Assembly (NCBI RefSeq): GCF_000744095.1
Contig: NZ_JQLI01000008.1
Coordinates: 1,364,001-1,428,000, forward strand
Source of the DNA: Cupriavidus necator A5-1
GTDB lineage: Bacteria > Pseudomonadota > Gammaproteobacteria > Burkholderiales > Burkholderiaceae
DNA length: 64,000 bases
Direction: 5' to 3'
The position numbers and the translations under genes were made by a program. The notes beneath the pieces are model-generated. The model had not been told where the DNA came from. It searched no databases and saw only the letters and a program-made list of their open reading frames with translations. Shown here in pieces: positions 41,870 through 51,615 of the stretch; position 1 is the first letter of the stretch; each line of letters begins with the position of its first letter.

Positions 41870-42714
41870 ACGCCGCACTCCAGCACGGCCAGGCCGAAAG
41901 CGGAGAGGCCACCGGCCTGGGCCGCATCGTCGAGCCCGGCACCATCGATGTGTCGCACGGCCCGATCCTGTATCTGGAAGACCTGACGGTCCAGTTCGAC
42001 GGCTTCCGCGCGCTCAACAAGCTGACACTGTCGATCGACCACGGCGAACTGCGCTGCGTGATCGGTCCCAACGGCGCCGGCAAGACCACGATGATGGATG
42101 TCATCACCGGCAAGACCGGGCCGCGCAATGCCAATGTCAGCGGGCGCGTGTTCCTCGGCCAGACCATCGACCTGATGCGCATGACCGAGCCGCGCATCGC
42201 CCAGGTCGGCATCGGCCGCAAGTTCCAGAAGCCCACCGTGTTCGAGCAGCACGCGGTGTGGGAGAACCTGGAGCTGGCGATGAAGGCCGACAAGCGCTGG
42301 TGGTGGTCGCTGCGCGCGCGGCTGACCGGGGAAGGGCATCGCCGCATCGAGGAAACGCTGGCGCTGACCGGGCTGGAGGACGAGGCCTACCGGCCCGCCG
42401 GCCTGCTGTCGCACGGGCAGAAGCAGCGGCTGGAGATCGGCATGTTGCTGATGCAGCAGCCGCAGCTGCTGTTGCTAGACGAGCCGGTGGCGGGCATGAC
42501 CGATGAGGAAACCATGCAACTCGCGAGCCTGCTCAACGGCCTGCGCGGCAGCTGCTCGATGATGGTGGTGGAGCACGACATGGAGTTCGTTGCCGCGCTG
42601 GCTGGCGATACCGGCAAGGTCACGGTACTGGCCGAGGGCAGCGTGCTGGCCGAAGGCACGCTCGACAGCGTCAAGCGCGACGAGCGCGTGATCGAATCCT
42701 ACCTGGGAAGATAA
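41866..42714 (+). CDS. urtD: Urea ABC transporter, ATP-binding protein UrtD
   Basis: The 282-residue ATPase is of LivG type. The Walker A motif GPNGAGKTT is at residues 67-75, the signature LSHGQKQRLEIG lies near 182, and Walker B is LLLLDEPVAGM. An extra N-terminal segment of about 40 residues precedes the ABC core, as is usual for UrtD. It overlaps urtC and is followed by urtE after 2 bp. Confidence 0.94.
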   Translation: MNAALQHGQAESGEATGLGRIVEPGTIDVSHGPILYLEDLTVQFDGFRALNKLTLSIDHGELRCVIGPNGAGKTTMMDVITGKTGPRNANVSGRVFLGQTIDLMRMTEPRIAQVGIGRKFQKPTVFEQHAVWENLELAMKADKRWWWSLRARLTGEGHRRIEETLALTGLEDEAYRPAGLLSHGQKQRLEIGMLLMQQPQLLLLDEPVAGMTDEETMQLASLLNGLRGSCSMMVVEHDMEFVAALAGDTGKVTVLAEGSVLAEGTLDSVKRDERVIESYLGR

Positions 42715-42716
42715 GC

Positions 42717-43409
42717 ATGCTGCAGGTCAATGCACTGAACCAGTTCTATGGCGGCAGCCATATCCTGCGCAACGTCAGCTTCGACGTGCCGGCCGGCAAG
42801 CTGACCACGCTGTTGGGCCGCAACGGCGTGGGCAAGAGCACGCTGCTCAAATGCCTGATGGGCGTGGTTCCCACGCGCAGCGGCAGCATCCAGTGGGAGG
42901 GCAAGGCGCTGGAGAAGAAGCCGCCCTACGAGCGCGTCTCGGCCGGTCTGGCCTACGTGCCGCAGGGCCGCGAGATTTTCCCGCGCCTGACCGTGGAAGA
43001 GAACCTGCTGATCGGCGCGGCCAGCCGCGCGCGTCCGTCCGGCGTGCCGGACCGGATCTACCAGCTCTTTCCCGTACTGCGCACCATGCGCCTGCGCCGC
43101 GGCGGCGACCTGTCCGGCGGCCAGCAGCAGCAACTGGCGATCGGCCGCGCGCTGATGAGCGAGCCGGGTCTGCTGATCCTGGACGAGCCTACCGAAGGTA
43201 TCCAGCCCTCCATCATCCAGGACATCGGCCGCGCGCTGCGGCTGCTGGTCGACGAGTTCGGCATGACGGTGCTGCTGGTCGAGCAGTACTACGAGTTCGC
43301 GCGCCATATCGCCGACCACTATGTGGTGATGAGCCGCGGCGAGGTGGTGGCGCGCGGCGCCGGCGCCAGCATGGAGCAGGACGGCGTGCGGGAGCTGATC
43401 GCCGTGTAA
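42717..43409 (+). CDS. urtE: Urea ABC transporter, ATP-binding protein UrtE
   Basis: The 230-residue LivF-type ATPase has Walker A GRNGVGKST at residues 34-42, the signature LSGGQQQQLAIGRAL and Walker B LLILDEPTEGIQPS. It pairs with UrtD to drive urea uptake. A 121-bp gap with no evident terminator leads to ureD, so the transporter and urease genes probably share the sigma-54 transcript. Confidence 0.95.
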   Translation: MLQVNALNQFYGGSHILRNVSFDVPAGKLTTLLGRNGVGKSTLLKCLMGVVPTRSGSIQWEGKALEKKPPYERVSAGLAYVPQGREIFPRLTVEENLLIGAASRARPSGVPDRIYQLFPVLRTMRLRRGGDLSGGQQQQLAIGRALMSEPGLLILDEPTEGIQPSIIQDIGRALRLLVDEFGMTVLLVEQYYEFARHIADHYVVMSRGEVVARGAGASMEQDGVRELIAV

Positions 43410-43530
43410 GGCGGGCATGGCGCGGCGCCGGGTTTGTGGGTTTCGCGCCGCTTCCGCACAGGCGGGCGGCGCGCTATGATTGCCTGCAACACCCGCCATC
43501 GCGCGTCCCCGTCGCCGGCACTTCCTCGCC

Positions 43531-44400
43531 ATGCGCCATCCCGACTTCCCTTCGTCTCTCGCCGTGCCCGCTGCATGGCAGGCCACGCTGCGGCTGCGCT
43601 TTGCGCAACGCGGCGAACGCACCGCGCTGGTCGAGCGGCGCCACCAGGGGCCGCTGCTGGTGCAGAAGCCGCTGTATCCGGAAGGCGGGATCTGCCACGT
43701 CGTCATCCTGCACCCGCCGGCGGGCGTGGCGGGCGGGGACAGCCTGGAAATCGACGTGACGGTGGAGGCGGGTGCGCATGCGGTGCTGGCCACACCGGGC
43801 GCGACCAAGTGGTACAAGTCGCTCGGGCGGGACGCGGCGCAGCATGTGCGCCTCACCGTCGGGCAGGGCGCGCGGCTGGACTGGCTGCCGCAGGAGAACA
43901 TCGTGTTTGACGATGCCCGAGCGCGCAACTCGACGGTGCTCGACGTGGCGCCGGGCGGCAGCGCGATCGGCTGGGATGCGGTGGTGCTGGGGCGGCAGGC
44001 GTCGGGCGAGCAGTGGGCTCGCGGCGCGCTGTGGCTGGATACGCGCATCGGCGCCGGCGAGCGTGCGCTGTGGATCGAACAATCGCATTTCGAGGCGGCC
44101 TCGCCGCTGCGCACAGCGGTGGCCGGGCTCGACGGCCTGAACGTGCTGGGCACGCTGTGGGCAGTGGGCGAGGGCGCCACGCAGGAGCTGGCTGAAATGC
44201 TCGCCGAGCGACTGCCTTATACGCCGGACTTGCGCGCCGGTGTGACCTGCCTGGCAGCCAACGGGCAATCGATGCTGCTGTTGCGCGTGCTCGGACGGCA
44301 GATGGAAGCGGTGCGTCACGTCATGGTCGATAGCTGGCAGGCGCTGCGCGAGCCGATGCACGGTGTGGTCGCGCGGCCGCTGCGCCTGTGGGCAACGTGA
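43531..44400 (+). CDS. ureD: Urease accessory protein UreD
   Basis: The 289-residue protein is a scaffold of the UreDFG complex that delivers nickel to apo-urease. Recognisable stretches are VQKPLYPEGGICHVVILHPPAGVAGGD and TPGATKWYKS...LPQENIVFDDA. I chose ATG 43531 (MRHPDFPSSLAVPAAW); an upstream TTG at 43480 would add 17 residues without support. ureA follows 31 bp later. Confidence 0.95.
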   Translation: MRHPDFPSSLAVPAAWQATLRLRFAQRGERTALVERRHQGPLLVQKPLYPEGGICHVVILHPPAGVAGGDSLEIDVTVEAGAHAVLATPGATKWYKSLGRDAAQHVRLTVGQGARLDWLPQENIVFDDARARNSTVLDVAPGGSAIGWDAVVLGRQASGEQWARGALWLDTRIGAGERALWIEQSHFEAASPLRTAVAGLDGLNVLGTLWAVGEGATQELAEMLAERLPYTPDLRAGVTCLAANGQSMLLLRVLGRQMEAVRHVMVDSWQALREPMHGVVARPLRLWAT

Positions 44401-44431
44401 GAGAAAACATCCGTAGAACAAGGAACACACG

Positions 44432-44734
44432 ATGGAACTGACGCCGCGAGAGAAAGACAAGCTGCTGATCTTCACCGCCGCCCTGCTGGCCGAACGGCGC
44501 AGGGCACGCGGGCTCAAGCTCAACTACCCGGAGGCGGTGGCGCTGATCACCGCCGCAATCATGGAAGGCGCGCGCGACGGGCGCACCGTGGCCGAGCTGA
44601 TGCATGAGGGCACTACCGTGCTGAGCCGCGATGGCGTGATGGACGGCGTCGCCGAGATGATTCCCGAGATCCAGGTCGAAGCGACTTTCCCCGATGGAAC
44701 CAAGCTGGTGACCGTCCACCATCCCATCGTCTGA
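44432..44734 (+). CDS. ureA: Urease subunit gamma
   Basis: This 100-residue subunit is complete and shows MELTPREKDKLLIFTAALLAERR, GLKLNYPEAVALITAAIMEGARDG and VTVHHPIV at the end. It assembles with UreB and UreC into the urease trimer of trimers in the cytoplasm. The 52-bp gap to the next gene holds a ribosome-binding site but no hairpin. Confidence 0.97.
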   Translation: MELTPREKDKLLIFTAALLAERRRARGLKLNYPEAVALITAAIMEGARDGRTVAELMHEGTTVLSRDGVMDGVAEMIPEIQVEATFPDGTKLVTVHHPIV

Positions 44735-44786
44735 AGCGCTTTCCCATTTCGCCGATTCCGACAACAGGACCAACCGAGAGCCGACC

Positions 44787-45398
44787 ATGAACCGCACCTC
44801 CTGCCTGCGCCTTGTGCTGGGCACTTCCCTGACCGTTGCCGCCACCGCCGCGCTGGCGCACCCGGGCCATGACGCCGCCACTGTCGGCGCCAGCCTGTGG
44901 GCTGGCCTGGCGCATCCCTTCACCGGCGCCGACCACCTGCTGGCGATGGCGGCGGTGGGCGTGTGGAGCGCACTGATCGCGCGCTCGGCTGCCGACACGT
45001 TGCGGCTGCCGCTGGCTTTCGTCGCGCTGATGCTGGCGGGTGCGGCACTCGGGCTGTCCGGTGCGTCGTTGCCTGCGGTCGAACCGATGATCGCTGCCTC
45101 GTTGCTGGTGATCGGCCTGCTGGTGGCGCTGCGTGCCAAGCTGCCGGCGTGGGCTGGCACGCTGCTGGTCGGCGGCTTCGCCGTGTTTCATGGCTATGCG
45201 CACGGCGCCGAGCTGCCGGACACCGCGGGCGCGCTGCCGGCCGTGCTGGCTTATGTTGGCGGCTTTGCTGTGTCGACCATGGCGCTGCACCTGCTCGGTA
45301 TCGGCGCGGGCACGCTGCTGCGCCGCCGCGCCGGCTGGCTGGCACGCCTGGCAGGCGCCGGCGTGGCGCTGTACGGCGCCGGCCTGCTGGTTGCCTGA
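44787..45398 (+). CDS. ureJ: HupE/UreJ family membrane protein, probable nickel permease
   Basis: The 203-residue protein has a cleavable signal (ending ALAHPGHD) and six hydrophobic segments. The motif HPFTGADHLLAMAAVGVWSA and a second histidine set, FHGYAHGAELP, are typical of the HupE/UreJ family, thought to bring nickel into the cell. Its position between ureA and ureB ties it to urease maturation. Nickel transport is inferred from family and context. Confidence 0.9.
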   Translation: MNRTSCLRLVLGTSLTVAATAALAHPGHDAATVGASLWAGLAHPFTGADHLLAMAAVGVWSALIARSAADTLRLPLAFVALMLAGAALGLSGASLPAVEPMIAASLLVIGLLVALRAKLPAWAGTLLVGGFAVFHGYAHGAELPDTAGALPAVLAYVGGFAVSTMALHLLGIGAGTLLRRRAGWLARLAGAGVALYGAGLLVA

Positions 45399-45409
45399 GG
45401 AGGACTGCC

Positions 45410-45714
45410 ATGATCCCCGGTGAACTGATGCCCGCCGACGGCGAGATCGAACTCAACGCCGGCCGCGCCACGGTCAGCGTGACGGTGGCCAATACCGGCG
45501 ACCGGCCGATCCAGGTCGGCTCGCACTTCCACTTCTACGAGACCAACACCGCGCTCGCGTTCGACCGCGAGGCCGCGCGCGGCTTCCGGCTGAATATCGC
45601 AGCGGGCACCGCGGTGCGCTTCGAGCCCGGCCAGACTCGCACCGTCGAGCTGGTGGCACTGGACGGCGACCGTATCGTCTACGGCTTCAACGGCAAGATC
45701 ATGGGAGCGCTGTG

Positions 45715-45715
<1 letters not shown>
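45410..45715 (+). CDS. ureB: Urease subunit beta
   Basis: The 101-residue subunit begins MIPGELMPADGEIELNAGR and contains VGSHFHFYETNTALAFDREAARGFRLNI and EPGQTRTVELVALDGDRIVYGFNG, all typical. GAGGAGG at 45397-45403 precedes ATG 45410. Its stop overlaps the ureC start by one base. Confidence 0.97.
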
Positions 45716-47430
<1,715 letters not shown>

Positions 47431-47459
47431 ATCATTGGGGCGCACACCCCGGATCGCGC

Positions 47460-48065
47460 ATGCTGAAGATCGACAAACTCCTGAGCGCCCCGCACGGCAT
47501 CGCGCCGGTGCTGGTGCGGCGTGCTCCCAAGCTGGTGCTGCCTTTCGCCGAACGCAGCAAGAGCCGCCTGCGTGCGGTGCTCGACAATGGGGAGGAAGCC
47601 GCATTGTTCCTGCCGCGCGGTACCGTGCTGCGCGGTGGCGACTTGCTGGTGGCGGAGGACGGCAGCTTTATTGAGGTACAGGCCGCCGCTGAAACCGTGC
47701 TGGAAGTGCGTTCGGATGATCCGCACGCGCTGATGCGCGCGGCGTACCACCTTGGCAATCGCCACACGCCGGTGGAGATCGGGCGCAATTACCTGCGGCT
47801 GGAATACGACCCGGTGTTGGCAGACATGCTGCAACGGCTGGGCGTGCATGCTGAACGTGCCGAGCTGCCGTTCGAGCCTGAGGCGGGTGCGTATGGCGGC
47901 GGGCACAAGCATGGGCATGATGCGACGTTTGCGGAAGACTATGCGGCGGCGCAGGCGGTGTTTCAGGAGCATCATGGGCATGATCATGACCATGGGCACT
48001 CGCACTCGCATGGCCATGACGAATCGCATCATGTGCATGACGAGCGTTGTGGGCATAAGCACTGA
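47460..48065 (+). CDS. ureE: Urease accessory nickel-binding protein UreE
   Basis: This 201-residue metallochaperone has the N-terminal peptide-binding domain (VLDNGEEAALFLPRGTVLRGGDLL), a central metal-binding domain with YHLGNRHTPVEIG, and a C-terminal tail of about 40 residues with many histidines (HHGHDHDHGHSHSHGHD). The tail stores nickel. After this gene the usual ureE-ureF junction is interrupted by about 640 bp holding REP palindromes and a DUF559 gene. Confidence 0.96.
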   Translation: MLKIDKLLSAPHGIAPVLVRRAPKLVLPFAERSKSRLRAVLDNGEEAALFLPRGTVLRGGDLLVAEDGSFIEVQAAAETVLEVRSDDPHALMRAAYHLGNRHTPVEIGRNYLRLEYDPVLADMLQRLGVHAERAELPFEPEAGAYGGGHKHGHDATFAEDYAAAQAVFQEHHGHDHDHGHSHSHGHDESHHVHDERCGHKH

Positions 48066-48100
48066 AGTGGTTTGAGACGACAGAAGTGGGAGGCGACTCC

Positions 48101-48706
48101 ATGCCAACGGATGACGAATTGAACCCGCGAAAACTTGGGGGTGAGGTCCGGTCCGTGCATAGCTCAGCGCGTGACTTCGTTGATGCGCCTGGCCCTCTCC
48201 CCGGCCCTCTCCCGCAAGCGGGAGAGGGAGTACACAGTCGGCAAGCAGCAGAGGCGGCACCGCTGATTATGGCCGGCGGTTTGCTCCCCTCTCCCGCGTG
48301 CGGGAGAGGGGCCGGGGGAGAGGGCAGGCACGTGCCAGCACCGACTTTCGTCCGTATGCTGCGATCCAACCAGACCGAAGCTGAATGGCGCCTCTGGTAT
48401 CACTTGCGCGCCCACCGATTTCTCGGTCTGAAGTTCAAGCGACAATGCCAGTTGGGACCCTTTGTTGCGGATTTCGTCTGCAAGGAGCTAAGGCTTGTAA
48501 TCGAGGCTGATGGTGGCCAGCACGATCAAGCCGCAGATGCCCGCCGTGACGACTGGTTCAAGCACGAAGGATTCCGCGTACTCCGTTTTTGGAACAACGA
48601 AATCCTGGGACAAACTGATGCAGTTCTGGAACAGCTTCGTGAGGTTGTGTTGGATCTTGGCCACGTAGATAACGGGGCAGACGCTGAAGCAGGGGGCCAG
48701 CCATGA
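48101..48706 (+). CDS. DUF559 endonuclease-fold protein inserted between ureE and ureF
   Basis: Residues from about 85 to 175 form a DUF559 domain (LRSNQTEAEWRLWYHLRAHRFLG... and VADFVCKELRLVIEADGGQH), a Vsr-like PD-(D/E)xK nuclease fold with the D...ExDGxxH residues present. The preceding 75 residues are translated from two REP palindromes (PLPGPLPQAGEG, LPSPACGRGAGGEG) and are probably not a real domain. A ribosome-binding site at 48087-48092 favours ATG 48101, but GTG 48332 or ATG 48356 may be the true start. The stop overlaps the ureF start. The role is unknown; a DNA-cleaving or repair function is only inferred. Confidence 0.65.
   Translation: MPTDDELNPRKLGGEVRSVHSSARDFVDAPGPLPGPLPQAGEGVHSRQAAEAAPLIMAGGLLPSPACGRGAGGEGRHVPAPTFVRMLRSNQTEAEWRLWYHLRAHRFLGLKFKRQCQLGPFVADFVCKELRLVIEADGGQHDQAADARRDDWFKHEGFRVLRFWNNEILGQTDAVLEQLREVVLDLGHVDNGADAEAGGQP
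48192..48228. repeat. REP-like palindrome, left arm of a paired element
   Basis: CCCTCTCCCGC-AA-GCGGGAGAGGG (48205-48228) is a perfect hairpin preceded by a second CTCTCC copy. With the element at 48286 it forms a large inverted pair, like a BIME. It lies inside the apparent N-terminal frame of the DUF559 gene. Confidence 0.8.
48286..48326. repeat. REP-like palindrome, right arm of a paired element
   Basis: CCCCTCTCCCGC-GT-GCGGGAGAGGGG (48286-48311) is a perfect 12-bp hairpin followed by an extra GGGGGAGAGGGC. Read on the opposite strand, 48300-48326 mirrors 48192-48215 almost exactly. Confidence 0.8.
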
Positions 48707-49395
48707 CCCAACTCCCCCAACTCATCTCCCTGCTCCACCTCGCATCCCCCGCGCTGCCCATCGGTGGCTTCAGCTATTCCCAAGGCCTCGAGGCCGCCAT
48801 CGATTGCGGCAGCGTGCATGACGCGCCGACCGCCGAGCGCTGGATCCGCGATAACCTGCTGCACGTGCAGGCGCAATGCGAAGCGCCGCTGTGGCTGCTG
48901 CTGCATCGCCACTGGCTCGCTGGCGACGCCGCGCAGGTCCGCGCATGGAACGACTGGTTCCACGCCACGCGCGAGACCTCCGAGCTGCGGCTGGAGACCG
49001 AGCAGATGGGCTGGTCGCTGGCAAAGCTGATTGCGCAGATGGAGTGGGGCACCCCGGCGCTGCGCGACGCGCTGGCGGCGCTGTCGCCGGTCTGCCTGCC
49101 GACGGCCTTCACCGCGGCATGCGTGGCGCTACATGTCGATGCGCGCGACGGGCTCGCCGCCTACTGCTTCAACTGGGCCGAGAACCAGGTAGCCGCCGCA
49201 ATCAAGGCGGTGCCGCTAGGCCAGGTGGCAGGGCAACACATGCTGCGCCGCCTGCACGCAGCGGTGCTCGATTCCGTTGAGGAAGCCGTGCGCCGCGCCG
49301 ATTCCACGCCGCCGCAACTCTCCACCTTTTCCCCGATGCTGGGCCTGCTTTCCGCACGCCACGAAACGCAGTACTCCCGGCTGTTCCGATCCTGA
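48703..49395 (+). CDS. ureF: Urease accessory protein UreF
   Basis: The 230-residue all-helical protein acts as a checkpoint for UreG GTPase activity during nickel insertion. It contains LLHLASPALPIGGFSYSQGLEAAID, the family opening, and LPTAFTAACVALH and FNWAENQVAAAIKAVPLGQVAGQ later on. The ATG overlaps the stop of the DUF559 gene by four bases, so its translation may now depend on that gene. Confidence 0.95.
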   Translation: MTQLPQLISLLHLASPALPIGGFSYSQGLEAAIDCGSVHDAPTAERWIRDNLLHVQAQCEAPLWLLLHRHWLAGDAAQVRAWNDWFHATRETSELRLETEQMGWSLAKLIAQMEWGTPALRDALAALSPVCLPTAFTAACVALHVDARDGLAAYCFNWAENQVAAAIKAVPLGQVAGQHMLRRLHAAVLDSVEEAVRRADSTPPQLSTFSPMLGLLSARHETQYSRLFRS

Positions 49396-49409
49396 ATCCA
49401 CACTGCACC

Positions 49410-50039
49410 ATGACCCAGGCCCGTACCAAGAAGAACCCTCCTCTGCGCGTCGGCGTCGGCGGCCCGGTCGGCTCCGGCAAGACCACGCTGCTCGAGATGC
49501 TGTGCAAGGCGATGCGCGACCGCTATGACCTGGTCGCCATCACCAACGACATCTACACCAAGGAAGACCAGCGCCTGCTGACGATTTCCGGCGCGCTGCC
49601 GGCCGAGCGCATCATGGGCGTGGAAACCGGCGGCTGCCCGCACACCGCGATCCGCGAGGACGCGTCGATCAACCTGGAAGCGGTCGACCGCATGCTGGCC
49701 AAGTTCCCGAACGCCGACGTGGTCTTCATCGAATCCGGCGGCGACAACCTCGCCGCAACCTTCAGCCCAGAACTTTCTGATTTGACGATCTACGTTATCG
49801 ACGTCGCCGGCGGTGAGAAAATTCCGAGAAAGGGTGGGCCCGGCATCACCAAGTCCGACCTGCTGGTGATCAACAAGACGGACCTGGCGCCGTACGTAGG
49901 CGCATCACTGGAAGTGATGGAAAGCGATGCGCGCAAGATGCGCGGCGCCCGGCCGTTCGTGATGGGCAGCATCAAGTCCGGGCAGGGCCTGGACGAGGTG
50001 ATCCGCTTTATCGAACGGCAGGGCATGCTGGGCGTCTAG
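49410..50039 (+). CDS. ureG: Urease accessory GTPase UreG
   Basis: The 209-residue SIMIBI GTPase carries the P-loop GVGGPVGSGKTTLLE (near residue 20), the nickel-binding GGCPHTAIRED motif and NKTDLAPYVGA for guanine recognition. It supplies energy for nickel insertion into UreC. It starts 14 bp after ureF. Its stop codon overlaps, on the opposite strand, that of the XRE pseudogene. Confidence 0.97.
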   Translation: MTQARTKKNPPLRVGVGGPVGSGKTTLLEMLCKAMRDRYDLVAITNDIYTKEDQRLLTISGALPAERIMGVETGGCPHTAIREDASINLEAVDRMLAKFPNADVVFIESGGDNLAATFSPELSDLTIYVIDVAGGEKIPRKGGPGITKSDLLVINKTDLAPYVGASLEVMESDARKMRGARPFVMGSIKSGQGLDEVIRFIERQGMLGV

Positions 50040-50479
50040 CGCTCCTTGTCATCGGCGGCGCCGGCCTTGCTGGCGTGCCTGACATAGCTCACGGGCGGAC
50101 GGAAGCTGCCTTTGCCGGCCAGCGCCCGCGCCACTGACGCAACCACGTTCAGCTCTGGCTCGCTCAGTTCGGCCATATGGCGCACCGTGGCCTCGATCGC
50201 CGCGTGCTGGCGGTTACCGAACGGCGTGCGCGGCTGCTCCACCTGCAGCTCGCTGGCGTCGTGGCGGCTGAAATCCAGCATTTCGGATGGCGGTATGGCA
50301 AGGGTCTCGGCCAGTGTGCAGATATTGATCAGCGCCACGTTGCGCTTGCCGCCTTCGATGCCGCTCAGGTACGAGCGCGCCAGACCGCTTTCGAGCGACA
50401 GGGTTTTTTGGGACCAGCCCCGCTGCTTGCGTAGTCAGGCAAGATGCAATCCGAATAGTCTGAGATGTCGAGAAGTCAT
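50036..50479 (-). pseudogene. XRE-family regulator with a premature stop at codon 15
   Basis: Starting at ATG 50479 the frame reads MTSRHLRLFGLHLA, then TGA (50437-50435), then LRKQRGWSQKTLSLESG...YLSGIEGGKRNVALINICTLAETL, a clear Cro/CI-type helix-turn-helix. The phase is unbroken and only the TGA disturbs it; a single C to T change (CGA to TGA, Arg) would explain it. The remaining open frame from GTG 50338 lacks the DNA-binding helices. The C-terminal 70 residues are not recognised. It is convergent with ureG. Either a non-functional remnant or, less likely, rescued by stop-codon readthrough. Confidence 0.75.
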
Positions 50480-50743
50480 GGGCTCGTTAAGAGTTCGGAG
50501 TGGTCTGAGGCTAAGGGTTTGACCTTGAGGCCACGACAACTTATTCTCCTCCTCACTATCGGTGCCTGATCCGCTGAATAAGGGATGCGCCAGTCAACAA
50601 GGCGCGGCACGATGGCATGAACCGGACCGCCTGCATGGCCGTGCCAAACGGGGCCACCGCGCAATGCCGCACGCAACGCTGACAAGCGCGCGGCATGCGT
50701 GGACGGGATGCTTGCGTCCTGTCGCCCTGCCAGGGGAGTTGCC

Positions 50744-51577
50744 ATGCAGATCTTCACGCTGTTCGAGGCGCGGATGCGCGCCCTCCATTCCGGCCGCCAC
50801 GCCCCGGCGGACCTCACTCTCGGATTCCAGTCGCGCGTGCTGACCGCCTCGGCCGGCCTCGGCGATACCTGCGACTACGTATTCCTCTGCGCCGGCGAGA
50901 CGCAGGACGCCTTTGTGGCAGACCGCAATGAATGGTGGGGCTGCCTGCGCGGCGGCCTGCGCATGTCGGCGCCCGGGCGAGACTGCCTGCTGATGGGCGG
51001 CGGCGAACTGTTCGCGCCCGCGCGGGGCGTGCCAATGCAGGTGCGCGCGATGGTCGACACCATCCTTGTGCGCGCGGTGCCGCAGCAGCAGGACGATGCC
51101 GCGCGCGCGGTGTCGCTGCCGAGGGGCGCGCGCCGCTGCGCGCTGGGCAGCATCGCCGCGGTCGGGGCGGAAGAAGCCGGGGGCAGCCCCCGCCAAGGCA
51201 CTGGGGAGGCAGGGTATGGCGCGCGGCCGGAGTTCATCCAGCTCGACCCGTCCGTGGACGACTGGGCCCGGCGCTTGCAGGCGCGTGGCCTGCGCTGGGC
51301 GCTGTGCCATCGCGGCGCGATCGGCCTGCATTGGCATGAGGCCCTTGCACATGCCGGGGTCGACTTGGCCTTCCTGCAGCCTGGCGCGATCTACGCGCCG
51401 GATCCGCACGAGTCATGCCGCCTGGACGTGCTGTTGTCGGGGACCGGACTGCTGTGCTGCTTCGGGGCCGGCGATGGCATCGCCCTCGGCGCAGACGGAG
51501 GCGCGAGCGGAAGCGGGCGCGCCACCCGGCACGCAGACGGGCGTGCCGCCGCGCGCCATGCGCTGGTGGCGGCCTGA
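50744..51577 (+). CDS. Protein of unknown function (277 aa)
   Basis: I do not recognise this protein. AGGGGAG at 50732-50738 supports ATG 50744 (MQIFTLFEARMRALHSGRH); an upstream ATG at 50699 is possible. It lacks a signal peptide or membrane segments. Two parts can be seen: residues 1-110 with DYVFLCAGETQDAFVADRNEWWGCLRGGLRM, and 170-250 with LRWALCHRGAIGLHWHEALAHAGVDLAFLQPGAIYAPDPHE. A low-complexity Gly/Ala tail follows. Several cysteines and histidines are present but form no known metal motif. It is flanked by the XRE pseudogene and the convergent GST gene. Confidence 0.6.
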   Translation: MQIFTLFEARMRALHSGRHAPADLTLGFQSRVLTASAGLGDTCDYVFLCAGETQDAFVADRNEWWGCLRGGLRMSAPGRDCLLMGGGELFAPARGVPMQVRAMVDTILVRAVPQQQDDAARAVSLPRGARRCALGSIAAVGAEEAGGSPRQGTGEAGYGARPEFIQLDPSVDDWARRLQARGLRWALCHRGAIGLHWHEALAHAGVDLAFLQPGAIYAPDPHESCRLDVLLSGTGLLCCFGAGDGIALGADGGASGSGRATRHADGRAAARHALVAA

Positions 51578-51615
51578 GGGCGGTGGCATGGGGTCCAGGC
51601 CAGGCCCCGGCGGCT

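Noticed and set aside
48101..48331. A real N-terminal domain of the DUF559 protein
   Set aside because: This stretch is mostly a translation of two palindromic repeats. Its Pro/Gly pattern repeats the palindrome and not a protein fold.
50480..50743. A possible insertion-sequence remnant next to the XRE pseudogene
   Set aside because: No transposase similarity, terminal repeats or target duplication are visible. The regulator is explained by a single stop codon, not by an insertion.
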